From CAZEPJ01 sp964514105 (GTDB lineage Bacteria > Desulfobacterota > Desulfocorpusculales > Desulfocorpusculum): 64,000 nucleotides of DNA. The notes beneath the pieces are model-generated. The model was not told the DNA's origin. It saw only the letters and a program-made list of their open reading frames with translations, and ran no database searches. Where the stretch lies: positions 1 through 64,000 of the forward strand of contig CAZEPJ010000008.1 of NCBI GenBank assembly GCA_964514105.1. Direction: 5' to 3'. Positions 43,746 to 53,517 of this stretch are shown here, piece by piece. The position numbers were made by a program, and so were the translations under genes. Position 1 is the first letter of the stretch; each line of letters begins with the position of its first letter.

Positions 43746-46700
43746 ATGAAACACGCCTCCTTCGTGCACCTTCATGTCCACAGCGAGTACAGCCTCCTGG
43801 ACGGGGCCATTCGGTTTCCGGACGTTCTGGAATTGGCCCGGTCCTACCGCATGCCCGCTCTGGCCGTGACGGATCACGGGAACCTCTTCGGGGCGGTCTC
43901 GTTCTACAGACAGGCTCACAAGGCGGGGATCAAGCCGGTGCTCGGCTGCGAGGTCTACGTGGCCCCGGGGAGCCGGCACGATCGGGCCCAGGCCAAGGGG
44001 GGGCAGGAGGCCTATCACCACCTCCTGCTCCTGGCGCAGAACGCCGTGGGGTACAAGAACCTCCTGAAGATGGTCAGTGCGGGATACCTCGAGGGGTTCT
44101 ACTACAAGCCCCGGGTGGACAAGGAATTGATCGAGCGGTATTCCGGGGGCCTGGTGGCCATGAGCGCATGCCTGCACGGTGAGATCCCGCGCCTGCTCCT
44201 GGAGGGGCGAGCCGAGAAGGCGAGGCAGGCGGCCGGATGGTACAGCGAGGTCTTCCCCGGCCGGTTCTACCTGGAGGTGATGGACAACGGCATCCCGGAA
44301 CAGAGGCGCGTCAACGGAGAACTCCTGGATCTGGCCCGCGTTGCGGGGCTCTCCGTTGTGGCGACCAACGACTGTCACTATCTCCGGCGGGAGGAGAGCC
44401 GGGCCCACGACGTGCTGCTGTGCATCCAGACCGGAAAGACCCTGGATGAGACATCGCGCATGCGGTTCCAGACGGATCAGTTCTACTTCAAGAGCCCCGA
44501 GGAGATGGCCCGGGCCTTCGGAGAGGTCCCCGAGGCCCTGAGCAACACGGTCTTTATCGCCGAACAGTGCAACCTGGAGATGGATCTGGGGCGGTACCAC
44601 TTCCCCCGATTCCCCCTCCCCGAGGGGGAGAGCCTGGAAGAGCGGCTGGAGATGGCCGCGCTGGAGGGGTTCCACAGGAGGATGAGGGACATCCTGGGGT
44701 CAGCCCCCGGGGGGCAGCAGCATACGGCCTTGGAATACAGGGAACGGCTCAACGGGGAGCTGGACGTCATCAAGCGCATGGGATTCTCGGGGTATTTCCT
44801 CATCGTGTCGGACTTCATCGCCTTCGCCCGGCAACAGGGGATCCCGGTGGGGCCCGGCCGGGGATCGGCGGCGGGAAGCCTGGTGGCGTACTGCCTGGGG
44901 ATCACAGACATCGATCCCATCCGGTACAACCTTCTCTTCGAGCGCTTCCTGAACCCCGAGCGGCGAAGCATGCCGGACATCGATATCGACTTCTGCATGC
45001 TGCGCCGGGACGAGGTCATCCGCTACGTCGCCCGGCGGTACGGCGAGGAGAACGTCGCCCAGATCACCACCTTCGGCAAGATGCAGGCACGGGCGGTGGT
45101 CCGGGACGTGGGGCGCGTCCTGGGAATGACGTACGACGAGGTGGACCGTATCGCAAAGATCATCCCCAAAGGGCTCAAGGTCACCCTGGAGAAGGCCATC
45201 GCCCAGGAGCCCCGTTTGACAGAAATGGCCAAGGCGAACCCCCGGGTGAAGGAGCTGCTGGATGTGGCCCGATCCCTGGAGGGGCTGGTGCGGCACGCCT
45301 CCACCCACGCGGCCGGGGTGGTGATCTCCGATCGGCCCATCGTGGAGCATCTTCCCCTGTACCGAAGCCAGGAGGGGGAGATCGTTACCCAGTACGACAT
45401 GAAGGCCGTGGAGGAGATCGGCCTGGTCAAGTTCGACTTCCTGGGCCTTCGAACCCTGACCATGATCCGGGATGCCCTGGGCCTGTTGGGGCGAAGGGGA
45501 GTGGCCCTGGAGATGGCGCAAATCCCGCTGGATGATCCCACGACCTACGCCTTGCTCAGCTCGGGCAACACCGACGGGATCTTCCAGCTGGAGAGCTCGG
45601 GCATGAGGGACCTCCTGACGCGCTTGCGGCCCGAGACCTTCGAGGACCTCATCGCACTGGTGGCCCTGTACCGACCGGGCCCCCTGGGCAGCGGGATGAT
45701 CGACGACTTCATCGGCCGAAAGCACGGCAAGATCCCCATCAAGTACGAGCTGCCCCAGCTGGAGCCCATCCTGCGGGAGACGTACGGCGTCATCGTGTAC
45801 CAGGAGCAGGTGATGCAGATCGCAGCCGTCCTGGCGGGATATACCATGGGACAGGCCGACGTCCTGCGCAAGGCCATGGGGAAGAAGATCACCAGCGTCA
45901 TGGAGGAACAGAAGCAAATCTTTCTGGAGGGGGCCCGGAAGAACGGCATCGCCAAGGAAGTGGCCGGCCGGCTGTTCGACCTCATCTCCAAGTTCGGCGA
46001 GTACGGGTTCAACAAGTCCCACAGCGCGGCTTACGCCCTGGTGGCCTATCAGACGGCCTATCTCAAGGCCCACTACCCCGTGGAGTTCATGGCGGCCCTG
46101 CTGACCAGCGAGAAGGACAACACCGACAAGATCATCCGCTACATCGCAGCCTGCCGATCCCAGGGCGTCGATGTGCTCCCGCCGGACATCAACGAGAGCG
46201 AGCTGGACTTCTCGGTGGCCGGGGAGAAGATCCGCTTCGGGTTGGGAGCGGTCAAGAACGTGGGTCGCAAGGCCATCGATGCGATCCTGGAGTCCCGGAC
46301 GGACGGGCCGTTCGCGTCTCTGGAGGATTTCTGCCATCGGGTGGACCTGCAGCGGGTGAACCGGCGGGTGATGGAAAGCCTGATCAAGTGCGGTGCCTTC
46401 GACGCATCGGGTGTGCACCGGGCCCAGTGCTTCAACGGGCTGGATCGCGCCATGGAGGAGGCCCAGAGGTTCCACAGGATCCGGGCCACGGGGCAGATGA
46501 GCATGTTCGGACCGGCCCCGGCGCGCCCCGGCGGGGGCGCTTTGGCGGCCTCGCCGGGCCCCTCGGTGCCGGAATGGGACGAGGCGCGGCGGCTGGAGTT
46601 CGAGAAAGAGGCCCTCGGTTTCTACGTCACCGGCCATCCCTTGGCGAGGATCCTGGACCAGGTGTCGCCATGGGTGAGTGCGGACACCGAGACGCTGGGG

Positions 46701-47216
46701 ACCGTGGCGGACAGGTCCCAGGTGCAGGTCGTGGGAATGGCGCGGTCCAGTCGGGAGGTCACGACCAAGAAGGGGGAGCGCATGGGCTTCGTGACCCTCG
46801 AGGATCTCAAGGGCTCCGTGGAGGTGATCTGCTTTCCCGAGGCCTATCGCAGGGCCCTCCCGCTGATCCAGGAGGATCGGCCGCTGTGCATCCGGGGAGT
46901 GCTGGAGCACGGCGAGGAGCAGTCCAAGATCGTGGCGTCCGACGTGTACAGCCTGGAGGAGGTCCAGGGCATGCAGGCCCCTCCGTTGCAGCTGGTTCTC
47001 TGCGCCGATCGCGTGAAGGAGGGGGATCTGCAGGGGCTGCGGGAGGTCCTCCAACGGCATCCCGGGCCCCGGGAGATGCGCCTTCACTTGATCCTGGAGG
47101 GAGGAAGGGCGGCGGTGCTGGCGCCTCCACCGGAGCTGCGGGTGGATCCCTCGGAGCCGTTTCGAGCGGAGCTGCGGGGGCGGCTGGGCGAGCGCGTCCA
47201 GTTGCGGGGAGTCTGA
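43746..47216 (+). CDS. dnaE: DNA polymerase III alpha subunit
   Basis: An 1156-residue replicative polymerase. The N-terminal PHP domain starts with HLHVHSEYSLLDG (residues 8-20). The catalytic aspartates lie in PDIDIDF near 409-415. The finger and beta-binding regions follow, and a C-terminal OB fold begins near 985. Length is normal for the DnaE1 type. The order dnaE-accA is conserved in proteobacteria. Confidence 0.97.
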   Translation: MKHASFVHLHVHSEYSLLDGAIRFPDVLELARSYRMPALAVTDHGNLFGAVSFYRQAHKAGIKPVLGCEVYVAPGSRHDRAQAKGGQEAYHHLLLLAQNAVGYKNLLKMVSAGYLEGFYYKPRVDKELIERYSGGLVAMSACLHGEIPRLLLEGRAEKARQAAGWYSEVFPGRFYLEVMDNGIPEQRRVNGELLDLARVAGLSVVATNDCHYLRREESRAHDVLLCIQTGKTLDETSRMRFQTDQFYFKSPEEMARAFGEVPEALSNTVFIAEQCNLEMDLGRYHFPRFPLPEGESLEERLEMAALEGFHRRMRDILGSAPGGQQHTALEYRERLNGELDVIKRMGFSGYFLIVSDFIAFARQQGIPVGPGRGSAAGSLVAYCLGITDIDPIRYNLLFERFLNPERRSMPDIDIDFCMLRRDEVIRYVARRYGEENVAQITTFGKMQARAVVRDVGRVLGMTYDEVDRIAKIIPKGLKVTLEKAIAQEPRLTEMAKANPRVKELLDVARSLEGLVRHASTHAAGVVISDRPIVEHLPLYRSQEGEIVTQYDMKAVEEIGLVKFDFLGLRTLTMIRDALGLLGRRGVALEMAQIPLDDPTTYALLSSGNTDGIFQLESSGMRDLLTRLRPETFEDLIALVALYRPGPLGSGMIDDFIGRKHGKIPIKYELPQLEPILRETYGVIVYQEQVMQIAAVLAGYTMGQADVLRKAMGKKITSVMEEQKQIFLEGARKNGIAKEVAGRLFDLISKFGEYGFNKSHSAAYALVAYQTAYLKAHYPVEFMAALLTSEKDNTDKIIRYIAACRSQGVDVLPPDINESELDFSVAGEKIRFGLGAVKNVGRKAIDAILESRTDGPFASLEDFCHRVDLQRVNRRVMESLIKCGAFDASGVHRAQCFNGLDRAMEEAQRFHRIRATGQMSMFGPAPARPGGGALAASPGPSVPEWDEARRLEFEKEALGFYVTGHPLARILDQVSPWVSADTETLGTVADRSQVQVVGMARSSREVTTKKGERMGFVTLEDLKGSVEVICFPEAYRRALPLIQEDRPLCIRGVLEHGEEQSKIVASDVYSLEEVQGMQAPPLQLVLCADRVKEGDLQGLREVLQRHPGPREMRLHLILEGGRAAVLAPPPELRVDPSEPFRAELRGRLGERVQLRGV

Positions 47217-47247
47217 GGGCCGGGACCGGCTGGGGAAGGTTTGAGGC

Positions 47248-48207
47248 GTGGTGCTGGACTTCGAAAAGCCCATCGTGGATGTGGAGAAGCGGGTCGAGGC
47301 CCTGCGCCTCCTGGTGGCGGGCGGACAGGGATCTTCCCGGGAGCTGCAGCGCTGGGAGCGACGACTGGAGGGCGTCCGGAAAAAGGTGTTCCGCCGCCTC
47401 AGCCGGTGGCAGCGGGTCCAGCTGGCCCGGCACGTCGATCGACCCCATGCCCTGGACTTCATGGAGTGGATGCTCCAGGACTGGGTGGAGCTGCACGGGG
47501 ACCGCTCGGGCCACGAGGACCCGGCCGTGGTCGGGGGGCTGGGGCGGCTGCATGGCATCCCGCTCGTGGCTCTGGGCCACGAGAAAGGTCGGACCCTGCA
47601 GCAGCGCGCCCAGCGGCGCTTCGGCATGCCGCACCCCGAGGGTAACCGCAAGGCCCTGCGGCTCATGACCCTGGCCGAGCGATTCGGCAGGCCCCTGCTT
47701 GCCCTGGTGGACACCCCCGGGGCCCATCCCGGGGCAGAGGCCGAGACAAGGGGACAGTCGGGCTCCATTGCGGAAAACCTGCTCCGGTGGGCCACCCTGC
47801 GTGTCCCCTCGGTGGCGGTGGTCATCGGGGAGGGGGGCAGCGGCGGGGCCCTGGCCCTGGGCATGGCGGACCGGGTCCTGATGATGGAACACGCCGTGTA
47901 CTCGGTGATTTCCCCGGAGGGGTGTGCCGCCATCCTCTGGCGCGACGAGGCCAAGAAGGCCCAGGCGGCCGAGGCGCTGCGACTGACGGCCCAGGACGCC
48001 CTGGACCTGGGTCTGATTCATGAGGTCATCCCGGAGCCCCCCGGGGGCGCGCACCGGGACGCGGCGGGGGCCATGGACCGGGTGGGGCAGGCCTGCCGCA
48101 GACACCTGGGAGATCTTCTGGCCCTTTCCAGGGAGGCGCTCCTGAACAGGAGATATGACAACTACCGGCGCATGGGGCATGCCGGGGGGGAGAACAGGGG
48201 GCGATGA
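47248..48207 (+). CDS. accA: Acetyl-CoA carboxylase carboxyltransferase alpha subunit
   Basis: A 319-residue carboxyltransferase subunit that, with AccD, transfers the carboxyl group from biotin to acetyl-CoA. It starts LDFEKPIVDVEKR and has HGDRSGHEDPAVVGG and EGGSGGALALG, which are family signatures. A GTG at 47248 is followed by another at 47251; either may be used. Its stop overlaps the M50 gene by four bases. Confidence 0.95.
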   Translation: MVLDFEKPIVDVEKRVEALRLLVAGGQGSSRELQRWERRLEGVRKKVFRRLSRWQRVQLARHVDRPHALDFMEWMLQDWVELHGDRSGHEDPAVVGGLGRLHGIPLVALGHEKGRTLQQRAQRRFGMPHPEGNRKALRLMTLAERFGRPLLALVDTPGAHPGAEAETRGQSGSIAENLLRWATLRVPSVAVVIGEGGSGGALALGMADRVLMMEHAVYSVISPEGCAAILWRDEAKKAQAAEALRLTAQDALDLGLIHEVIPEPPGGAHRDAAGAMDRVGQACRRHLGDLLALSREALLNRRYDNYRRMGHAGGENRGR

Positions 48208-48845
48208 ACCCCGTGACATTGCTTCTCAAGCTGCCGGCCATCCTCCTGGCCATCACGGTCCATGAATACGCCCACGGGCGGGCGTCGTACCGCCTGGGCG
48301 ATCCCACGGCGAGGATGGCGGGCCGGCTGACCCTGAACCCGTTGAGGCACCTCGACCCCATGGGGTTCATATGCCTGCTTCTGGCCGGGTTCGGCTGGGC
48401 CAAGCCGGTGCCCGTCAATACCGCCTATTTTGCCAACCCCGCCCGGGACATGATGCTGTCGTCGGCGGCCGGCCCCGTGGCCAATTTGCTGGCGGCGGTG
48501 GGTTGCGGCCTGCTTTTCGACTTGCTGGGCGGCAGCGGGCTCCTGGGCCGGGTGCTCGCCCTGGGGATCTACTACAACATCGTGCTGGGTCTGTTCAACC
48601 TGTTGCCGGTTCCGCCCCTGGACGGCTCCCACGTGCTCAAGGGGCTCCTGCCCCGGAGGATGGCCCTGGGCCTGGGCCGGTATGACCGGCCGCTGATGTA
48701 CGGGCTTTTCGGGGTCATCCTGCTCGATGCCCTCTTTCAGGTGGGGATCATCGGGCGGCTCCTCATGCGCCCCACCCTGGAGATCTTCCAGCTCATCGGC
48801 GGGCGGGAGGCGCTGGTGGCCCTGGTGGGGGCGCTGCGGGGGTGA
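48204..48845 (+). CDS. Site-2 protease family (M50) membrane metalloprotease
   Basis: A 213-residue integral membrane zinc protease of the short M50 group without a PDZ domain. The zinc site is HEYAH near residue 20 and the third ligand lies in NLLPVPPLDGS near 132-142. Several hydrophobic helices surround them. The natural substrate is unknown. It is coupled to accA and lies upstream of trpS, an arrangement seen in several Deltaproteobacteria. Confidence 0.9.
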   Translation: MNPVTLLLKLPAILLAITVHEYAHGRASYRLGDPTARMAGRLTLNPLRHLDPMGFICLLLAGFGWAKPVPVNTAYFANPARDMMLSSAAGPVANLLAAVGCGLLFDLLGGSGLLGRVLALGIYYNIVLGLFNLLPVPPLDGSHVLKGLLPRRMALGLGRYDRPLMYGLFGVILLDALFQVGIIGRLLMRPTLEIFQLIGGREALVALVGALRG

Positions 48846-48929
48846 CGGCGTCCTGAGGGGCCATTGGGGGCAGAGCCAGGGTCCGGGCACTCGACGGACG
48901 AGGTCAAGTCATCTGGGAGGGGATCTGCC

Positions 48930-49934
48930 GTGAAACGCGTCTTCAGCGGGATTCAGCCCACGGGTGACATCCACATCGGGAACTACCTGGGGGCCATCCG
49001 GAACTGGGTCTCTCTCCTGGATCAATACGATTGCATTTACTGCATCGTGGACTACCACGCCGTCACCATCCCGTACGACGCCGAGCTCATGGCCCAACGG
49101 AGCCTGGATGCCGCCCTGGTCAACATGGCGTGCGGTCTGGATCCGCGGCGCTGCACCCTTTTCGTCCAGTCTCACGTGCCCGAGCACACGGAGCTGTGCT
49201 GGATCTTCAACTGCGTCACGCCGCTGGGGGACCTGGAGCGCATGACCCAGTTCAAACAGAAGGCCGAAGTCCACCGGGAGCACATCAACGCCGGGCTCTT
49301 GGACTATCCGGTCCTCCAGGCCGCGGACATCCTGATCTACAAGGCCGAACTGGTCCCCGTCGGCGTCGACCAGGTGCAGCACGTGGAGCTGACCCGGGAG
49401 ACCGCCAGGCGATTCAACCAGCGCTTCGGAGACGTCTTTCCCGAGGCTCAGGTCCTCCAGTCCCCCACGCCCAAGATCCTGGGCCTGGACGGAAAGGCCA
49501 AGATGTCCAAGAGCCTCAACAACACCATCGGCATGCTGGAGCCGGCCGACGCCGTGTGGGAGAAGCTTCGCACCGCCGCCACCTGCGTGCACCGGATCCG
49601 GCGGTCCGACCCCGGCCACCCCGAGGAGTGCAACGTCTTCACCCTGCACCAGGCCTTCACGACGCCTGCGCAGGTGGAGGAGATCCGGCGCGGGTGCCAG
49701 ACGGCGGGCATCGGCTGCATCGACTGCAAGCGGCTGCTTTGGGCATCCATGATGGAGACCCTCGGCCCCATTCAGGAGAAGGCCAGAGCCCTGCAGGAGG
49801 ACCCGAGGCCCGTGCGCGAGGCCCTGGAGGCCGGGGCGGCCCGGTGCCGGCAGATGGCCCGGGCCGTCATGCGGGAGGTCCGGGGGCGCCTGGGCCTGCT
49901 GAGTCTCGAGGCCTTGAGTGGGAAGGGGCCATGA
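48930..49934 (+). CDS. trpS: Tryptophanyl-tRNA synthetase
   Basis: A 334-residue class I synthetase. The ATP-binding signature is HIGNYLGA near residues 14-21 and the second is KMSKS near 191-195. GIQPTGDIHIGN at the N terminus is typical. The C-terminal part has a CIDCKRLL segment. The GTG at 48930 follows GGGAGGGGA by about seven bases. Its stop overlaps scpA (ATGA). Confidence 0.95.
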   Translation: MKRVFSGIQPTGDIHIGNYLGAIRNWVSLLDQYDCIYCIVDYHAVTIPYDAELMAQRSLDAALVNMACGLDPRRCTLFVQSHVPEHTELCWIFNCVTPLGDLERMTQFKQKAEVHREHINAGLLDYPVLQAADILIYKAELVPVGVDQVQHVELTRETARRFNQRFGDVFPEAQVLQSPTPKILGLDGKAKMSKSLNNTIGMLEPADAVWEKLRTAATCVHRIRRSDPGHPEECNVFTLHQAFTTPAQVEEIRRGCQTAGIGCIDCKRLLWASMMETLGPIQEKARALQEDPRPVREALEAGAARCRQMARAVMREVRGRLGLLSLEALSGKGP

Positions 49935-50728
49935 GGCCGGGGACCGATCCCCATGCCCCGGAGACAGTGGCCGCACCGGCTAGCCCGGACGAGTGCACGG
50001 TCAAGCTCGAGGTGTTCGAGGGCCCCCTGGACCTGCTGCTTCACCTCATCCGCAAGAACGAGATCGACATTCACGACATCCCCATGGCCCTCATCACCCG
50101 GCAGTATCTGGATTACCTGGGATGGATGCGTTCCCTGAACCTGGATGTGGCCAGCGATTACCTGGTCATGGCGGCGACCCTGGTGCACATCAAGTCCCGG
50201 ATGCTCCTGCCCGCCGTCCCGGAAGCGGGTGAGGGGGAAGGGGACCCGGAGGCCGAGGACCCCCGCGCCGAGCTCGTCCGCAGGCTGCTGGAGTACCAGA
50301 AGTACAAGGGGGCGGCCCAGCAGCTCTCGGCCCGGGAGATGCTGGAGCGCGATGTGTTTCAACGGCCCCCGGCCCCGGCTGATGGATCTGAGCAGGGCCC
50401 GGATGAGGGAACCGTGAAGGAGGCCGATCTGTTCGCCCTGGTGGAGGCCTTCCGACGCGTGGTGGCCGACCGCCGCTGGGAGGAGAGGAGCCTCCATGTG
50501 GATCTGGAGCGGGTGAGTCTGGCCGATCGGATTCGGGAGGTGTCTGAGCTGCTGGAGGCGCGGACGGACGGCCTGGGCTTCGACGAGCTCTTCCCCGAAG
50601 GCTGCACGCGAAGCGAACTGGTGGTCACCTTTCTGGCCTTGCTGGAGATGATCCGTCTGCGCATGATCCGCGCCTATCAGGCCACGGCCTACGGGACCAT
50701 CCGAATCGTCCCCGCCGTGGCCGCGTGA
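49931..50728 (+). CDS. scpA: Segregation and condensation protein A
   Basis: A 265-residue kleisin that bridges the SMC heads. FEGPLDLLLHLIRKNEIDIHDIP near residues 29-50 is the N-terminal kleisin motif, and a winged-helix-like C-terminal domain contains FLALLEMIRLRMI. scpB is not adjacent. Translation is coupled to trpS. Confidence 0.93.
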   Translation: MRPGTDPHAPETVAAPASPDECTVKLEVFEGPLDLLLHLIRKNEIDIHDIPMALITRQYLDYLGWMRSLNLDVASDYLVMAATLVHIKSRMLLPAVPEAGEGEGDPEAEDPRAELVRRLLEYQKYKGAAQQLSAREMLERDVFQRPPAPADGSEQGPDEGTVKEADLFALVEAFRRVVADRRWEERSLHVDLERVSLADRIREVSELLEARTDGLGFDELFPEGCTRSELVVTFLALLEMIRLRMIRAYQATAYGTIRIVPAVAA

Positions 50729-50765
50729 CGGGTCCGGGGCAAGGAGGCGGGGCGGGCCGGGGGAC

Positions 50766-50793
50766 TTGACAGGCTTTCCATATGGAGTATGTT
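50766..50793 (+). promoter_or_regulatory. Sigma-70 promoter of pilB
   Basis: TTGACA at 50766-50771 and TATGTT at 50788-50793 with a 16-base spacer. The leader to the ATG at 51002 would be about 200 bases; no clear riboswitch or c-di-GMP aptamer was recognised in it. Confidence 0.65.
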
Positions 50794-51001
50794 CTGTCTC
50801 GTGTCGCGTCCCTCGTCCCACCGCTCCTCCCGCACGTGCCCGGCTCGACCAGAGGTGCCCCGGGGAAGGGATCTGCCCACTGGCGAGCCTTGCCGTGCGG
50901 CGGGAGCCACGGGAGAAGGGCGGGATCTCCCACCGAATGGAGGCAGGCTGCACGGGCGCCGGATGGATCGGCGCCGGGCCTGGAAGGAAAAGGGGGGGAC
51001 A

Positions 51002-52765
51002 ATGGGTCAGGCCAAGCGATTGGGGGAACTCCTTCTGGAACAGGGAGTGATCACGTCCCAACAACTCCAGGATGCCCTGGAGCGGCAGAAGCAGGAATCC
51101 CTACCCCTGGGCGAGACCTTGATCCGAATGGGGGCGGTTACGGAGAACGACGTCCTTAGGACTCTGGCGCGGCACCTTCAGGTGGACTTCCTGAACATCG
51201 GGGAGAACGACTACGAGGTGGTCGACCGATCCCTGGCGGGACTGTTCCCCATGGCCATGTGCGAGCGGCTCCGGGTGCTCCCGGTGTTTCTGGTGGAGAA
51301 CGGGGAGACCCGGCAGTTGACCGTGGCCATGTCGGACCCCCTGAACCTGGATGCGATCCAGGAGGTGGAGCGGCACAGTGGGGCCCACATCGTCCCCGTG
51401 CTCACCACGTCCTCGGGTATATCCGGCGGGATCGCCAAGCTGTACGAGATCAAGGAGGTCCTGCCCGGCCCCCGACCCATCGGCGCGGTGGAAGTCATTG
51501 ACGAGACCATCAAGTTCGTCAACCGGCTCCTCGCCCAGGCCGTGCAGATGGGGGCCAGCGACATCCACATCGAGCCCCACGCGCGGGAGGTGCACATCCG
51601 GATGCGGATCGACGGCGTGCTGCGGGTGATCGATTCATTCCCCCTCACGGAACTCAACCGCATCGTCATCCGGATCAAGAACATGGGGAGTGAGAAGCAG
51701 TCCCTCATGCGCCTGGACGAACGGCGCGTTCCTCAGGACGGCTCTTTCGCCAGGATCATCGGAGGGCACGCAGTGGATTTTCGGGTATCGACCTTCCCCA
51801 CCATATACGGAGAGAAGGTCGCCCTGAGGGTCCTGGACAAGGACAAGATGGAGTCCATTCATCGGGTGGGGGACCTGCGCATGCCCCCCAATGTGGAGAA
51901 GCACTTCCTCCGATGCGTCAAGCAGAACAGCGGGATCATCATCGCCACGGGCCCCACGGGCAGCGGCAAAACCACGACGCTCCACGCCGCCGTCAACCAG
52001 ATCAACCACGTGGGTCTTAACATCGTGACCATCGAGGACCCTGTGGAATACCATGCCGTGGACTACGTGAACCAGAGCAACGTGAAGCGCCAGGCCGGGT
52101 ACACCTATCCCGTGGCCCTGCGCGCCGTCATGCGGCAGGACCCGGATGTGATCCTCATCGGGGAGATCCGGGATCTGGAGACGGCTGAGATCGCCGTGCA
52201 GGCGGCACTGACCGGCCACTTGGTCCTGACCACCCTGCACACCGACGACGCGGCCGGGGCCATCGTGCGGCTGGTGGACCTGGGGATCGAGGAATTCCTC
52301 GTCTCATCGACGGTGGTGTCGGCCATCAACCAACGGCTTCTCCGGAAGGTGTGCCCCCACTGCGTGGAGCCCTTCGCTCCCACTCTGGAGGAGATGGCCG
52401 AACTGGGCATCGAGGAGCAGATGGGGGCGTGGATCCTGGACCATCGGGACAAGCTCAACATGCGCCGGGGGAGGGGGTGCAAGAGCTGCTTCCACACCGG
52501 CTATCTGGGCCGGCAAGGGGCCTTTGAGCTGCTCACGGTGACGCCGGCTATCAAGAAGCTGATCCTTCAGAAGGAGACCTCCGACGTCATCGCGGCCACA
52601 GCCCGGGCAAAAGAGGACATCAACATGATCTTCGAGGACGCCCTGCGCCTGGTGCTCAAGGGGAGCACCACGTTCGCGGAGCTGTGGCGGGTGCCCCGGG
52701 GCGAGTACCCCTTGAAGTCCGTTGAGGCCATCTTCCGGACGGCGGGAGAGCCCTGCGAGTTCTGA
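51002..52765 (+). CDS. pilB: Type IV pilus extension ATPase PilB (GspE family)
   Basis: A 587-residue hexameric ATPase powering pilus extension. The N-terminal MshEN-type region (1-150) begins RLGELLLEQGVITSQQL; such domains can bind c-di-GMP. The ATPase core has Walker A GPTGSGKTTTL near 317-327, an Asp box, and a His box TLHTDDA. A tetracysteine metal site is formed by CPHC near 451 and CKSC near 493. It is separated from pilMNOPQ by 30 kb. GspE of a type II secretion system is less likely, as no gsp genes are seen. Confidence 0.9.
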   Translation: MGQAKRLGELLLEQGVITSQQLQDALERQKQESLPLGETLIRMGAVTENDVLRTLARHLQVDFLNIGENDYEVVDRSLAGLFPMAMCERLRVLPVFLVENGETRQLTVAMSDPLNLDAIQEVERHSGAHIVPVLTTSSGISGGIAKLYEIKEVLPGPRPIGAVEVIDETIKFVNRLLAQAVQMGASDIHIEPHAREVHIRMRIDGVLRVIDSFPLTELNRIVIRIKNMGSEKQSLMRLDERRVPQDGSFARIIGGHAVDFRVSTFPTIYGEKVALRVLDKDKMESIHRVGDLRMPPNVEKHFLRCVKQNSGIIIATGPTGSGKTTTLHAAVNQINHVGLNIVTIEDPVEYHAVDYVNQSNVKRQAGYTYPVALRAVMRQDPDVILIGEIRDLETAEIAVQAALTGHLVLTTLHTDDAAGAIVRLVDLGIEEFLVSSTVVSAINQRLLRKVCPHCVEPFAPTLEEMAELGIEEQMGAWILDHRDKLNMRRGRGCKSCFHTGYLGRQGAFELLTVTPAIKKLILQKETSDVIAATARAKEDINMIFEDALRLVLKGSTTFAELWRVPRGEYPLKSVEAIFRTAGEPCEF

Positions 52766-52795
52766 ACCCGCCTGACCGGTTCCCCGTCTTCCGAC

Positions 52796-53398
52796 CTATC
52801 TGACGGTCTCGGCGATGACGTACCAGCGATCCACGGGGTCCTCGGTGGTGTCCACGAGCAAGTGGACGATCCTCAGCTGCGGGAAGCGGGCCTTGAGGTC
52901 GTCGAGGTCAACCGGTTCGAACTTTCTCACGTTGTTGAAGTAGGCATCCGGCGTGATGGCGTTGGACCGGTAGTTCTCCTTGGTGCGTTGGGAGATGCGG
53001 CGCAGGGAGACCTCCGGGGGGCATTGGGTCTGCTGGATGACGAAGGTCATGTGGTGCCGGGCCGCCACCTCGGCGGCGCGCCTGCGCAGGGCCTGGGCCA
53101 CGAAGGTGGCGTCCAGGATCACGCTTTCGCCGCCGGCGGCCAGCTCGTCGGCCATTCGAAACATGGCGTCGTACACGGCCTTGCGCCTCTCCATGTCCGC
53201 GGCCACCTTCTCGTCGAAGACGTCCTCGCCCCGCCAGAGTTCCAGCCGGATCAGGTCGGTCCGGAGCATCCTGTATCCCTTGACCTCGGCCACCACCTCC
53301 GTGGTCTCGGTCTTCCACGATGCCGGCAGCCCGCACGCGATGAGCAGCGTGTTGGGCCCCAAGCTCCGTTTGACGAACTCCACAAATGGTTCTCTCAT
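52796..53398 (-). CDS. AAA-type P-loop kinase/ATPase
   Basis: A 200-residue P-loop protein. The Walker A region is modified (CGLPASWKTE) and LDATFV and SLRRISQR-like segments resemble zeta-toxin/AAA_33-type small kinases. In other bacteria a similar domain forms the C-terminal half of a two-domain protein whose first half is APH-like; here the APH-like gene lies just upstream on the same strand. The two probably work together on an unknown small molecule. Confidence 0.65.
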   Translation of the reverse strand: MREPFVEFVKRSLGPNTLLIACGLPASWKTETTEVVAEVKGYRMLRTDLIRLELWRGEDVFDEKVAADMERRKAVYDAMFRMADELAAGGESVILDATFVAQALRRRAAEVAARHHMTFVIQQTQCPPEVSLRRISQRTKENYRSNAITPDAYFNNVRKFEPVDLDDLKARFPQLRIVHLLVDTTEDPVDRWYVIAETVR

Positions 53399-53517
53399 CC
53401 CATCGCTCCAAGTTCGAACTGTGGGCCGAGGCGACAGGCCGCGGCCGAGAAGGGAGCGGGAAGGACGCACACCGCGAGCATGGGATGACCCCGCCCTCCC
53501 CGGCCGCCCCCGGACGG

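Noticed and set aside
44700..47954. A 1084-codon open frame on the minus strand opposite dnaE and accA
   Set aside because: It lies antisense to two clear genes, has repetitive Arg/Pro/Gly/His-rich composition and no domain; such frames are common in GC-rich DNA.
50729..51001. Riboswitch or small protein in the pilB leader
   Set aside because: Beyond the promoter at 50766 no conserved aptamer pattern or well-initiated ORF could be made out by eye.
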